Source of the DNA: Actinopolyspora alba
GTDB taxonomy: Bacteria > Actinomycetota > Actinomycetes > Mycobacteriales > Pseudonocardiaceae
DNA: 64,000 bases
Direction: 5' to 3'
Assembly (NCBI RefSeq): GCF_900112765.1
Contig: NZ_FOMZ01000005.1
Span: 265,371 to 329,370, forward strand
The notes below the pieces were generated by a model, which had not been told where the DNA came from, searched no databases, and worked only from the letters and a program-made list of their open reading frames with translations. Within the stretch, counting starts at the first letter, position 1. Each line of letters opens with the position of its first letter. The translations under genes and the position numbers were made by a program. Positions 1 through 8,506 of this stretch are shown here, piece after piece.

Positions 1-493
1 GGACCTGACCGCACAGCTGGCCACGGACTCACCGGACCGCGCGGTTTGGTCGTTCTTCCCCGGCGGCACCCCGCGGAACTGGGCGAGACGAATGGTGCAC
101 GAGACCGCCATTCACCGGCTGGACACCGAGTACGCGCTCTCGGACGGTGGACCGAACGGCGGCGGGCTGCTGTTCGACGCCGAATTCGCCGCGGACGGGA
201 TCGACGAATTCCTCAACGTGCTGTTCGGGATCGGGCAGGACTGGTCGACCGACCGGTCCGCCGGACAACTGCTGTTCCACGCGGTGGATGTGGAGCGGGC
301 GTGGTTGGTGACGTTCGAGGCCGGGCGGTTCCCCAGGATCGAACGCCGCCGCGACACCGCGTTCGGTGGCATCGAACCGGAGGCGACGGTCGCGGGCGAC
401 GCGGACACGCTCTACCGCAGGGTGTGGGGACGCCCCAACACGGCGAAGACCAGCGGAGATCTCGGACTGGCGGAGCTGGTAAACGGCAGGTGA
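1..493 (+). CDS. Maleylpyruvate isomerase family protein (mycothiol-dependent type), 5' truncated
   Basis: The reading frame is open from base 2 and runs off the left edge, so only the C-terminal ~163 residues are present. The visible part has the family's characteristic stretch ending in ARRMVHETAIHRLD, where the conserved His/Glu face normally lies near a mycothiol- or metal-binding N-terminal DinB-like helix bundle that is outside the window. It then runs through a small C-terminal domain to a TGA at 491-493. The family contains mycothiol-dependent isomerases and many uncharacterised actinobacterial members, so the substrate is not predictable. It converges on the alpha/beta hydrolase gene, with a composite repeat between them. 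Confidence 0.8.
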   Translation, partial: DLTAQLATDSPDRAVWSFFPGGTPRNWARRMVHETAIHRLDTEYALSDGGPNGGGLLFDAEFAADGIDEFLNVLFGIGQDWSTDRSAGQLLFHAVDVERAWLVTFEAGRFPRIERRRDTAFGGIEPEATVAGDADTLYRRVWGRPNTAKTSGDLGLAELVNGR

Positions 494-532
494 CCACCGC
501 GGGGTGCCGAGGACCGGCCGCCCGGGCAGCGT

Positions 533-732
533 CAATTTCTCGCGAAATCGCCGCGCCGTCGACGCGGCCGAGCTCCCACCACTCCCGCAGGCCGCACTCC
601 GACCACCCTCGCCACCGGCACCGCCGCGGGGTCTCCGGTGCGGCTCTCGCGAGGAAGGTCCGACGTTGTGTAGGTGTCGCTACCCGATGTCGGGCCTCCC
701 CGCGGCGAGAGCCGTGCCAGAGGTTCCGCCAC
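533..732 (+). repeat. Composite intergenic repeat copy A (palindrome plus hairpin module)
   Basis: An 18-bp imperfect palindrome (533-550) is followed by a CCGCGCC-containing spacer and then a hairpin module (about 621-732). In the module the left arm beginning GGCTCTCGCG (642) pairs with a right arm ending GCGAGAGCC, and an inner stem pairs CCGAC with GTCGG; the tail is AGGTTCCGCCAC. The same modules recur near 10.6, 49.2, 56.5 and (without the hairpin) 62.9 kb. It lies between two convergent genes. Its function is unknown; a REP-like or non-autonomous mobile element and a transcription terminator are both possible. Confidence 0.75.
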
Positions 733-766
733 GGAACCACCCTCGAACAACATCGACAGAATCCAA

Positions 767-1570
767 CTATCGGTCGTTGAGAAAACCGGTCAGCAGTTTC
801 CGCAGTTCGGGACGCCTGTCGAGCATGGGCGCGGCGGAGTCGAACACCTCCAGCCGCGCGTCGGGCAGCACGGCCGCGAGCCCTTCGGCGACCGAGGGAT
901 CGTGCAGCGGATCGGAAGCGGCGCCTATCACCAGGGCGGGGGAAGCAACGGCGGAGAGTTCGGCGCTGTCGTCCAGCGGAGCCTGCCGGGGCAGGGTGCG
1001 CAGGGCGGGACCGAGACGCCGCAGCGTGGCCGCGCGCTGCTCGACGTAGTGGCCGACGTCGGCATCGCCCGGGAGCCCGGAACCCACGATCGCGCGCAGC
1101 CACTCGCCGTCGTCCTCTGCAGCGGCGGCCACACCGGCGGCGAGCCGGTCGAAGACCTCGGTCACCTCACCACCACGCGGCTGGTCCAGCGCGGCGGGAA
1201 GCAGCAGGACGAGCCGCTCGAAACGCACGGGATTCCGCGCGGCTATCCGGGTCAGCGCCCCGGCGCCGAGCGAGACCCCGACCGCCCGTTCGGCACCCAC
1301 CTGATCGGCCGCTTCGAGCACGTCGTCGGCCACGCGCTCGTAACTCCAGTAACCGTCCGCCGGGTCCGCGGCACCACCGTGACCGGGCAGCGTGAGGACC
1401 ACACGGGTACCGCGCAGTCCCGAGGCGGGGATGCGAGCCTCACCCTCGGTGGCGCCGAGGCCGTGCACCACCAGCGTCACCGGCGCACCGCTGCCGTGCA
1501 CGCGCCACGTGGCTCCCGAGGCGAGTTCCGGTCGGTCACCGCCGGCAGTTCCCGCAGAACCGATCGCCAC
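767..1570 (-). CDS. Alpha/beta hydrolase fold protein
   Basis: A 267-residue single-domain hydrolase. The start is taken as the GTG at 1570, which overlaps the last base of the upstream DUF2516 stop codon and gives tight coupling; the open frame continues upstream but that part does not look coding. Visible features are the VVHGLG oxyanion strand, a GVSLGAG nucleophile elbow (Ser in GxSxG), a late Asp in the ASDPLHDP segment and a C-terminal His-poor end, so the catalytic His is not obvious. The substrate is unknown. It is the last gene of the leftward HTH/HbhA-like/DUF2516 set. Confidence 0.8.
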   Translation of the reverse strand: MAIGSAGTAGGDRPELASGATWRVHGSGAPVTLVVHGLGATEGEARIPASGLRGTRVVLTLPGHGGAADPADGYWSYERVADDVLEAADQVGAERAVGVSLGAGALTRIAARNPVRFERLVLLLPAALDQPRGGEVTEVFDRLAAGVAAAAEDDGEWLRAIVGSGLPGDADVGHYVEQRAATLRRLGPALRTLPRQAPLDDSAELSAVASPALVIGAASDPLHDPSVAEGLAAVLPDARLEVFDSAAPMLDRRPELRKLLTGFLNDR

Positions 1571-1857
1571 TACCAGGAGTTGCCTTTCTGCACCTCGGTA
1601 ACCCGGGGACGCACGTCCACTATGTAGACCAGCGCCGCGACCAGACCGGCGATCCAGATAATCGTCATGGGGCCTCGGACCATGAGTATGAGCACCAGCG
1701 CGCCCGCGCCGGTGATCCCGAGCCAAATCGGCTTGGACTGCTTGTCCACCGCCGTGAACGCATCGGCGCGCTGCATCAGCGCGTGTCCGAACGCGTACAC
1801 CCCAACCGGAATACCCGCTATCCAGAGAGCCGTCACGATCACCTGAGCCAGAAGCAC
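1570..1857 (-). CDS. DUF2516 family small membrane protein
   Basis: A 95-residue protein from a GTG start with two or three predicted hydrophobic segments: LLAQVIVTALWIAGIPVGVYAF, the IWLGITGAGALVLILM segment, and TIIWIAGLVAALVYIVDV. Length and pattern match the actinobacterial DUF2516 family. In Mycobacterium tuberculosis a comparable protein (Rv0476, as I recall) follows hbhA, and the order here is the same. Its 3' end overlaps the start of the hydrolase gene by one base. Function is unknown; it probably resides in the inner membrane. Confidence 0.8.
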   Translation of the reverse strand: MLLAQVIVTALWIAGIPVGVYAFGHALMQRADAFTAVDKQSKPIWLGITGAGALVLILMVRGPMTIIWIAGLVAALVYIVDVRPRVTEVQKGNSW

Positions 1858-2028
1858 ACCCCCAGGATACGTGTAATCCTCACGGAAGTCCCGGTCGTGT
1901 ATCGGAAGTGCCGGTCCTGTACCGAACGGGCGCGGCCACGGCTGCGCGAGCGACGGGTCCGCGCCCGACGGTGGCGGTGTCGGACGTCGGCCGCACCCGC
2001 GGTCGTTCCCGCGGGCGGCCGGGTCCAG

Positions 2029-2883
2029 TCAGCTCTGCTCCTTGTTCCGCGCGGCGGACCTGGGCTGCTTCGAGGGGTTGTTCCTGCTCCCGGACGAACC
2101 ACGCTGCCCACCGGAACGGCTCCCGCTTCCGGAGCTGCCACTGGCGGAGCTGCCACTGGCGGAGCTGCCGCTGCCGGAACTCCCACTGGCGGAACCACTC
2201 CGGCCGCCGCTCTTCGCCGCCGAGGCGCGGTTGGCGGCGCGTCGTGTCGCGCCACGAGTCTCCGAGGCGGCACGTTCCCCGGTCTCACGCACCGTTTCGG
2301 CGGTCTCCTCGGCGGTACTGGCCGCCTCGGCACCGGTCTCGCGTACCGCCCCGGCGGTCTCCTCAGCCACGGTCCGGGTGGTGCGGGCCGCCTTCTCCCC
2401 GAACGAGCGGGTGGTGGTGCTGACCCTGCCGAGCACGTCGTCGGCCAGTTCGCGGGCCTCGCCGACGGCTCCCTCGAAACGTTCCTGGGCGTGCTCGACC
2501 TGGCTCTTGGCGTGCCGCACTCCCGGCTGCTCACGAAGCCGCTGCAGTGCGTCCTCACCGCGCTCGCTGAAGTAGCCGTAGAGCCTCGCGGCGGAATCGC
2601 GATAACCGTCGAGCAGTTCGCGCACCTCTCCGGAACGGATCCGCTCGCGCAGCTCCCCGAGGTCCGAGGGCAGTTCGCTCACGGTCTCGCGTGCCGATCC
2701 CGCGTGCTCGTTGAGCTGCTCCCGCACCCGGTGCACGCTGTCGGCCACGGCGTGCGCGGCGACCTCACCCGCGCCGAGGGCCGCCACCAGCGGCATCCGA
2801 GCCTGCTTGTAGAGGCCTTCGGCGGCTTGGCCCGCACGACCGCCCGGTTGCTCGGTATCGCTGTTCTCGGTTCGTGTCGCCAT
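2029..2883 (-). CDS. hbhA: HbhA-like heparin-binding hemagglutinin homologue
   Basis: A 284-residue helical protein. The N-terminal ~130 residues (QARMPLVAALGAGEVAAHAVADSV, then LRERIRSGEVRELLDGY) match the membrane-associated coiled-coil region of HbhA-type proteins. Residues ~140-210 are amphipathic, built from ETAxxVRETG repeats, and the C-terminus is a Ser/Gly-rich tail ending in Lys/Arg-rich sequence. The tail is coded by an imperfect 15-bp repeat near 2130-2205. The ATG at 2883 is preferred to the GTG at 2892 because GAGGAG lies eight bases upstream of it. It follows the HTH gene closely. HbhA binds heparan sulfate in mycobacteria; in a non-pathogen the role may be cell-surface or lipid-inclusion related (inference). 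Confidence 0.75.
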   Translation of the reverse strand: MATRTENSDTEQPGGRAGQAAEGLYKQARMPLVAALGAGEVAAHAVADSVHRVREQLNEHAGSARETVSELPSDLGELRERIRSGEVRELLDGYRDSAARLYGYFSERGEDALQRLREQPGVRHAKSQVEHAQERFEGAVGEARELADDVLGRVSTTTRSFGEKAARTTRTVAEETAGAVRETGAEAASTAEETAETVRETGERAASETRGATRRAANRASAAKSGGRSGSASGSSGSGSSASGSSASGSSGSGSRSGGQRGSSGSRNNPSKQPRSAARNKEQS

Positions 2884-2888
2884 GGTGC

Positions 2889-3365
2889 TCACTCCTCGGA
2901 TTCGGATCGAACTGCCTCGTGGACGGCGGTCCCGTCCCGCGACTCCCGTGACTCCGGCTCATCCCGTGGCTCCGGGTCCCGCACGGGCACCGCCCCGGAT
3001 GCCGCGTTCTCGCCGCGGAACGAGGTGTAGACGTCGAGCAACACCTGTTTCTGCCGGTCGTTCAGCTCGGTGTCGGCCAGGATCGCGTCGACCACCGGCC
3101 CACCCGGACGGCTTTCCAGGATCCCGGCCCGCACGTACAGCGCCTCGGCCGAGATTCGCAGGGCGTTGGCGATCTGCTGCAGGATCTCCGCGCTGGGCTT
3201 GCGCAGTCCTCGTTCCACCTGGCTGAGGTACGGGTTGGAGACTCCGGCCCGTTTCGCCAGCTGGCGCAGCGAGATCTGGGCGGTGGCGCGCTGCGCGCGG
3301 ATGTAGCCCCCCAGATCGTTGACAGCCCGGTTCACGGCTTTGACCGGGCGCTCCATCCGTTCCAC
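2889..3365 (-). CDS. XRE-family HTH regulator upstream of hbhA
   Basis: A 158-residue protein with a Cro/C1-type helix-turn-helix at about residues 20-75 (IRAQRATAQISLRQLAKRAG, then VSNPYLSQVERG). The acidic Arg/Glu/Ser C-terminal tail looks disordered. The GTG at 3365 is chosen because AAAGGTGG lies seven bases upstream. The gene ends five bases before the preferred HbhA start. An HTH gene directly before hbhA is the mycobacterial arrangement (Rv0474-Rv0475, as recalled), so it likely regulates this set, though no operator is evident. Confidence 0.85.
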   Translation of the reverse strand: MERMERPVKAVNRAVNDLGGYIRAQRATAQISLRQLAKRAGVSNPYLSQVERGLRKPSAEILQQIANALRISAEALYVRAGILESRPGGPVVDAILADTELNDRQKQVLLDVYTSFRGENAASGAVPVRDPEPRDEPESRESRDGTAVHEAVRSESEE

Positions 3366-3483
3366 GATCGCGCCACCTTTCCCTCACCTCCACGCTAACA
3401 GCGTTGCTAACTATTGCAAGCACATTGCTTGCACTCGAACGGGTGAGGAGAGCGGTAACCGACACCGCGTTGGCGACGGCTGT

Positions 3484-3501
3484 CGATGTCTCGCGAAATC
3501 G
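3484..3501. repeat. Dispersed 18-bp palindrome, copy 2
   Basis: CGATGTCTCGCGAAATCG has seven-base arms (one mismatch) around TCGC. It lies between the divergent HTH and nucleotidyltransferase genes, the only clearly divergent-promoter location among the nine copies. Confidence 0.7.
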
Positions 3502-3651
3502 CCGTGGCGGGCTCGGTGTTCGCTAAGATCGAGCGCGATGAAGTGGTGATCCGTCGCGGACCGCATCGCGGTCCCGTGTCGTCCGACGCGCTCCGGCCAC
3601 GCACGCCGAGAGCGGATTCCTTCCTGTCCACTTCATCCGATCGGATTCCCG

Positions 3652-4413
3652 ATGAACGACGACGAGATCTTTCCCGAGCGTGTCGCCGAACGGCTGGCGG
3701 CACTCTCCGACGTGCGCGCGGTGACGCTGGGCGGCTCGCGCGTATTGGGCACCCACACCGCCGAGAGCGACTGGGATTTCGCGCTGTACTACCGCGGTGA
3801 CTTCGACCCGGCGGAGTTGCGCGGACTCGGCTGGCCCGGCGAGGTCTCCGCAATCGGCGACTGGGGCGGTGTGTTCAACGGCGGGGCCTGGCTGACGATC
3901 GAGGGCAGACACGTGGACGTCCACTACCGCGACCTGGACGTCGTGGAACGCGAACTCGCCGAGGCGAGGCAGGGACGTTTCCACTGGGAGCCGCTGATGT
4001 TCCACCTCGCCGGCATCCCCAGCTACCTGCTGCTCGCGGAACTGGCGCGAAACCGGGTGCTGCGCGGCAGTCCGCCCGATCCCGAATATCCGGAGGCGCT
4101 GCGTGCGGCGGCACCCCCGGTGTGGCGCGAACGAGCGATGCTCACGCTCCGGTACGCCGAGGGCGCCTTCGTCCGGCCCGGACGGGTCACCGGATTCGCC
4201 GGTGCGCTGGCGACCGCGGCCATGCAGCTGGCACACGCCGTGCTGGCGGCTCGTGGCGAGTGGGTGACCAACGAGAAGTGGTTGCTGCGGCAGGCCGACC
4301 TGGAAGGCGTGGACGGAATCGTGGCCGGGCTGGGACCCGACCCCGAAACACTGCGACGGGCCTTCGACGAGGCGAACGAACTGTTCGGAACCGTGGCCGC
4401 GCGGATTCCGTGA
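3652..4413 (+). CDS. Nucleotidyltransferase-domain protein (MNT/Pol-beta type)
   Basis: A 253-residue protein. The N-terminus has the polymerase-beta-like nucleotidyltransferase signature: GGSR at residues 27-30 and the SDWDFALY segment with two metal-binding aspartates at D40 and D42, then a third acidic strand in RHVDVHYRD. The C-terminal ~130 residues are helical and could bind substrate. Relatives include aminoglycoside nucleotidyltransferases and MNT antitoxins. No HEPN partner is adjacent, so a toxin-antitoxin role is not supported and the substrate is unknown. Confidence 0.8.
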   Translation: MNDDEIFPERVAERLAALSDVRAVTLGGSRVLGTHTAESDWDFALYYRGDFDPAELRGLGWPGEVSAIGDWGGVFNGGAWLTIEGRHVDVHYRDLDVVERELAEARQGRFHWEPLMFHLAGIPSYLLLAELARNRVLRGSPPDPEYPEALRAAAPPVWRERAMLTLRYAEGAFVRPGRVTGFAGALATAAMQLAHAVLAARGEWVTNEKWLLRQADLEGVDGIVAGLGPDPETLRRAFDEANELFGTVAARIP

Positions 4414-4523
4414 CGACCGTGGTGCGGACGGCGCCGGTGCCGGTGACCTCTCCGGGGCCACCGGACGGGGTGCCGCCCCACCGGTCGACACGCGGAGCAC
4501 CGTCGGCCCCGTTCGAGGGATGT

Positions 4524-4541
4524 CGATTTCCCGCGAAATCA
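4524..4541. repeat. Dispersed 18-bp palindrome, copy 3, overlapping a stop codon
   Basis: CGATTTCCCGCGAAATCA. The last three bases (4539-4541) are the complement of the leftward VOC gene's TGA stop, so the repeat supplies that gene's last codon. It sits between convergent genes. Confidence 0.75.
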
Positions 4542-4952
4542 CGCGGGCGGCGGTCCCCAGCACAGGCAGAACGGATGCCCGGCGGGGTCCGCGTAGACGC
4601 GGAACTTCGAGTCGACCTCGTCCGCGGGCTGGGGCAGCCGAGTGGCTCCGGCACGCAGCGCACGGGCCTCGACGGCCTCGAAATCGGTCACTCTGACGTC
4701 CAGGTGAGCCTGCTGCTGCGGCGGCGAATCGGGCCACCCCGGGGCTGTGTGGTGCGGATCCAACTGGCAGGAGATCCGCGCACCGCCCTCGGGATCGGCC
4801 AGTTCCACCCACCGCTCGTCGGACACCGACTCGTCGACCGGCCAGCCGAGCAGCTCGCCGTAGAACTCGGCCAGCCCGCGCGGATCGGGACCGTCCAGCA
4901 CGAAGGAGATCACGCGCGGCGGGGGCGAGGTGGCGCGTTCGGTTCCTGCCAT
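4539..4952 (-). CDS. VOC/glyoxalase superfamily protein
   Basis: A 137-residue single-VOC-module protein starting MAGTERATSPPPR. It shows the beta-alpha-beta-beta-beta pattern: VISFVLDGPDPRGLAEFYGELLGW at the N-terminus, then QAHLDVRVTDFEAVEARALRAGA, and the C-terminal FRVYADPAGHPFCLCW. The frame extends upstream to 5015, but M at 4952 fits the family start better. Substrate is unknown; relatives bind metal and act on glyoxals, antibiotics or aromatic diols. The upstream region is shared with the divergent CGNR gene. Confidence 0.8.
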   Translation of the reverse strand: MAGTERATSPPPRVISFVLDGPDPRGLAEFYGELLGWPVDESVSDERWVELADPEGGARISCQLDPHHTAPGWPDSPPQQQAHLDVRVTDFEAVEARALRAGATRLPQPADEVDSKFRVYADPAGHPFCLCWGPPPA

Positions 4953-5054
4953 CGAAGTCTCCGTAACTACCGTAACTGTTTCAATGGTTACCAGTCGATG
5001 ATTATGACCTCGCAACCGCGTTACCGCAAGGAATCGCTGGCCTACGATGGGACC

Positions 5055-5609
5055 GTGAACAGCAAAGCCGTCGCAGCCGTCGCGCCGAACGGGCTATCAG
5101 CGGCGCCCTCCGAGCCCGTCGGGCCCGACACGGAACAGGACATCGACCTTCTGCTGGCGTTTCTCAACACCGTCGACGCCGAGACCGGCACTGATGTGCT
5201 GGCGGAGACGGAACAATGGCAGCAGTGGTGCCTGCGACACACCGGGCAGGCATCCGTGGACACGGCAGCAGCACGCGAGATTCGCGACCTGATGCGCGAT
5301 TCGATCAGTTGCGGTTCAGGCGAATCAACGGCCATACCTCCCGCGACAGCGGAATGGCCGGTGCGCATTCATCTCGAGGAAGGAGTGCCGGTCGCCTCCG
5401 GCAGCGATGCACTCGGAGCCGTCCTCGCGGCGGCCTCCCGCATCGCCACGGTGGGACGCTGGCACCGCATCAAGATCTGTCCCGCGACGAACTGTTTGTG
5501 GGCCTTCTACGACCGCTCCAGAAACCGATCGCGCACCTGGTGCTCGATGCGGGTCTGCGGCAACCGGGAGAAGGCACGTTCCTGGCGGGAACGCCACACC
5601 CCACATTGA
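5055..5609 (+). CDS. CGNR zinc-finger (ABATE-type) protein, putative regulator
   Basis: About 184 residues from the GTG at 5055 (an ATG at 4998 is possible). The N-terminal half matches ABATE-type folds (DLLLAFLNTVD, then alanine-rich helices). The C-terminal 45 residues carry the CGNR zinc-finger: CPATNCLWAFYDRSRNRSRTWCSMRVCGNREKAR, described here in two overlapping parts, with four zinc-ligand cysteines and the defining CGN. Family members are thought to be stress-responsive transcription regulators. It is divergent from the VOC gene, with GTAAC/GTTAC motifs between them near 4963-4992. Confidence 0.8.
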   Translation: MNSKAVAAVAPNGLSAAPSEPVGPDTEQDIDLLLAFLNTVDAETGTDVLAETEQWQQWCLRHTGQASVDTAAAREIRDLMRDSISCGSGESTAIPPATAEWPVRIHLEEGVPVASGSDALGAVLAAASRIATVGRWHRIKICPATNCLWAFYDRSRNRSRTWCSMRVCGNREKARSWRERHTPH

Positions 5610-5657
5610 GCACCACCACGACACCGCTCGGCACAGCCGTGTGGTCACCGCGGGTGG

Positions 5658-6914
5658 TCACAACAACAACTCAGTGACCGTGTGTATGGCCAGTCCGGCC
5701 AGCGCACCCACCACCGTGCCGTTGACGCGGATGAACTGCAGGTCGCGCCCCACCTGTAGCTCGATCCTGCGGGAGGTGTCGGCCGCGTCCCAGCGGTCGA
5801 CCGTGTCCGTGATCAGCGTGGTTATCTCGGCACGGTAGTGGTTGACGACGTAACGGGCCGCCTCGCGCAGCCAGCCGTCCACCTTGTCACGCAACTCCGG
5901 CTCGGCGGCGAGGCGGCCACCGAGTGAGACCAGGCCGTCGCGTACCCGCTGCCGCAGCTCGCTGTCGGGGTCCTCGGCGGCTTCCAGCAGCATGCCCTTG
6001 GCCGTCGTCCAGGCGTCGGTGACCAGGCTCCGCACCTCGGGGTGCTCCAGCACCTGCCACTTGATGCGATCGGCTCTGGCCATCGTGGCCGGGTCCTCCC
6101 GCAGATCCCGCGCGAACTCGACCAGGAACCGGTCCACCGCCTTGCGCATCTGGTGCTCGGGATCGGTCTTGACGGCCCAGGCGAAGGCCAGTACCTCGCT
6201 GTAGATCTTGTCCGCCACCAGCGAGTCGAAGAACCTGGGTGACCAGGAGGGAGCACGCTGGTCCACCACCCGCGAAACCGTCTCGTAGTTGTCCCGGACC
6301 CAGTCGTAGGCACGATCGCAGACCAGATCGACCAGCCCGCGATGCGAACCGTCCTCGAAGACCCTGCCGAGAACGCGACCCAACGGCGGTCCCCACGGCT
6401 GTTCGACTACCTTGCGCAGCACGGTCTGTTCCAGCACCTGCCGCACGTCCTCGTCCCGCAGCACCCGCACCGCACCGCGCAACACCGCTGCCGACTCCGC
6501 CGTGACGCGCTCCGCGTGCTCCCGCCGCGACAGCCACTCGCCGATCCGGCCGGTTATCCCGGCACGGTCCAGCTTGTCCACCACGACCCGTTCGGACAGG
6601 AAGTTGGTGCCGACGAAGTCACCGAGGCTCTGACCGAGCGCGTTCTTGCGGTTGGGGATGATCGCGGTGTGCGGGATGGGCAGTCCCAGCGGTCTGCGGA
6701 ACAGCGCGGTCACCGCGAACCAGTCGGCCAGCGCGCCGACCATCCCCGCCTCGGCGGCGGCGTTGACGTACCCGACCCAGCCGGAGCCGTCGGGCACCAG
6801 CCACCCGGTCCACAGATAAACGAGCGCGGCCAGCAGGAACAGCCCCGTGGCGACGCCCTTCATGCGGCGCAGCCCGCGCCTGCGGGAAAGCTCGGCCACC
6901 GAAGTATCCGACAC
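5658..6914 (-). CDS. DUF445 family membrane protein
   Basis: A 418-residue protein from the GTG at 6914 (VSDTSVAELSRRRGLRRMKG). Two N-terminal hydrophobic segments (GLFLLAALVYLWTGW; the AAAEAGMVGALADWFAVTALF segment) precede a long soluble helical region, with a last membrane segment at the C-terminus (VNGTVVGALAGLAIHTVTELL). The ALADWFAVTALFRRPLGLPIPHTAIIP block is the DUF445 hallmark. Function is not established; it is sometimes annotated YjiN-like. It is divergent from dapC. Confidence 0.85.
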   Translation of the reverse strand: MSDTSVAELSRRRGLRRMKGVATGLFLLAALVYLWTGWLVPDGSGWVGYVNAAAEAGMVGALADWFAVTALFRRPLGLPIPHTAIIPNRKNALGQSLGDFVGTNFLSERVVVDKLDRAGITGRIGEWLSRREHAERVTAESAAVLRGAVRVLRDEDVRQVLEQTVLRKVVEQPWGPPLGRVLGRVFEDGSHRGLVDLVCDRAYDWVRDNYETVSRVVDQRAPSWSPRFFDSLVADKIYSEVLAFAWAVKTDPEHQMRKAVDRFLVEFARDLREDPATMARADRIKWQVLEHPEVRSLVTDAWTTAKGMLLEAAEDPDSELRQRVRDGLVSLGGRLAAEPELRDKVDGWLREAARYVVNHYRAEITTLITDTVDRWDAADTSRRIELQVGRDLQFIRVNGTVVGALAGLAIHTVTELLL

Positions 6915-7107
6915 CCCACGATTGTGGCAGCGCTGCCGACCACGGCCGCCACCGCGCTCGATCCTCGGCCTACCGGGGCGAGCGCCGCGACGAAGCCCCA
7001 CGACCCGGACGCGTCCCCGACGGGAGGCACCCGGAACCGGCGGAAGTTCGTCGGGCGAGCACCACGGAAACCTGGTCATCCGAGCTTCCACTAGTAGGGT
7101 GCGATCC

Positions 7108-8274
7108 GTGCGTACTCCACCCTTGAGCAGTCGACTGCGCCCGTTCACCTCGACGATCTTCGCCGAGATCACCGAGCTCGCCCGGCGCAACGAAGCCGTC
7201 AACCTGGGACAGGGGTTCCCCGACACCGACGGCCCAGCGGGCATGCTCCGCGAGGCGGAACGGGCGATCGCGGACGGCACGAACCAGTACCCACCGGGGC
7301 CGGGTGAGCCCGAGCTGCGCGCCGCCATCGGTGCCCAGCGCGCCGCCGACTACGGCATCGAGCACGATCCGGAGACCGAGATCCTGGTGACCGTCGGTGC
7401 CACCGAGGCGATCAGCGCGGCGATGCTCGGTCTCGTCGAGCCCGGTGACGAAGTGGTGCTGCTGGAGCCCTACTACGACTCCTACCCCGTGGCGGTCTCG
7501 CTGGCGGGCGGGACGCGACGCACCGTGCCGCTGCGGGTGACCGGGGAGCGGTTCGAGCTCGACGCCGCGGCCCTGCGAGCGGCGGTCGGTCCGAACACCC
7601 GCGCGATCGTGCTGAACTCGCCGCACAACCCGACCGGCACCGTGTTCACCGAGGCGGAGCTGGCCGAGATCGCGGCGGTCTGCCGGGAGAACGATCTGCT
7701 CGCCATCACCGACGAGGTCTACGAACACCTGGTTTACGACGGGCGCGACCACTTGCCGTTGGCCACGTTCCCGGGAATGGCCGAGCGCACCCTGTCCGTG
7801 TCCAGCGCGGGCAAGAGTTTCAACGTCACGGGGTGGAAGATCGGCTGGGTCTGCGGCCCCCCGGAACTGGTCGCGGCGGTTCGCGCGGCGAAGCAGTTCA
7901 TGACCTTCGTCGGTGGCGCCCCGTTCCAGCCCGCCGTGGCCCACGCCCTGCGCGAGGAGCGGGACTGGCTGCCGGAACTGCGCGGCCAACTGCAGCGGAA
8001 GCGGGACCGTCTCGGGGCCGGGCTCCGCTCGGCGGGTTTCGGGGTGCTGTCCTGCGAGGGCACCTACTTCCTGTGTGCCGACATCCGGCCGCTCGGCTAT
8101 TCCGACGGCGCCGAGTTCTGCCGCGCCTTACCCGAGCTGGCCGGTGTCGCGGCCATTCCGCTCCAGGTGCTCTGCGACGATCCCGAGCCGGTACGCCACC
8201 TCGTCCGGTTCGCCTGCTGCAAACGCGACGAGGTGATCGACGAGGGAGTCCGGCGACTGCACAAGCTGGGTTGA
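7108..8274 (+). CDS. dapC: N-succinyldiaminopimelate aminotransferase DapC-type, class I/II PLP enzyme
   Basis: A 388-residue fold-type I aminotransferase. Key features are NLGQGFPDTDGP near the N-terminus, the NSPHNPTG cofactor loop, ITDEVYEHL with the pyridine-contacting Asp and Tyr, and SSAGKSFNVTGWKIGW with the PLP Lys. I recall strong similarity to M. tuberculosis DapC (Rv0858c), which acts in lysine/diaminopimelate synthesis; kynurenine or methionine aminotransferases of the same subgroup cannot be excluded. The GTG at 7108 is chosen (VRTPPLSSRLRPF); another GTG lies at 7099. Confidence 0.85.
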   Translation: MRTPPLSSRLRPFTSTIFAEITELARRNEAVNLGQGFPDTDGPAGMLREAERAIADGTNQYPPGPGEPELRAAIGAQRAADYGIEHDPETEILVTVGATEAISAAMLGLVEPGDEVVLLEPYYDSYPVAVSLAGGTRRTVPLRVTGERFELDAAALRAAVGPNTRAIVLNSPHNPTGTVFTEAELAEIAAVCRENDLLAITDEVYEHLVYDGRDHLPLATFPGMAERTLSVSSAGKSFNVTGWKIGWVCGPPELVAAVRAAKQFMTFVGGAPFQPAVAHALREERDWLPELRGQLQRKRDRLGAGLRSAGFGVLSCEGTYFLCADIRPLGYSDGAEFCRALPELAGVAAIPLQVLCDDPEPVRHLVRFACCKRDEVIDEGVRRLHKLG

Positions 8275-8332
8275 GGGCTGGGTTGAGGGAGTTCCGCCGG
8301 GCGGCTGCCCGGCTCCCCCGGCGTAGCCCTTG

Positions 8333-8390
8333 CCGGACCTCACCAGCGGATACCGGACCTCACCAGCGAATACCCGACTTCACGGGTGAC
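8333..8390. repeat. Short tandem repeat, 20-bp unit, ~2.5 copies
   Basis: Units at 8333-8352 and 8353-8372 (consensus CCGGACCTCACCAGCGRATA) are nearly identical, and a degenerate third begins at 8373. The array is between the convergent dapC and sigma-partner genes and has no recognisable role. Confidence 0.75.
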
Positions 8391-8506
8391 GACGTGACCA
8401 CCGCGTCGCCACCACACCACGGATGACGCCCCGGTTGGCCGGGATCCGGGCGAATCCGGCCAACCGAACGCCTCTCCGCCGCGCTCGCGAAGCACCGTGC
8501 CCCGCG

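Noticed and set aside
3652..4413. MNT/HEPN toxin-antitoxin system
   Set aside because: No HEPN-domain gene lies next to the nucleotidyltransferase.
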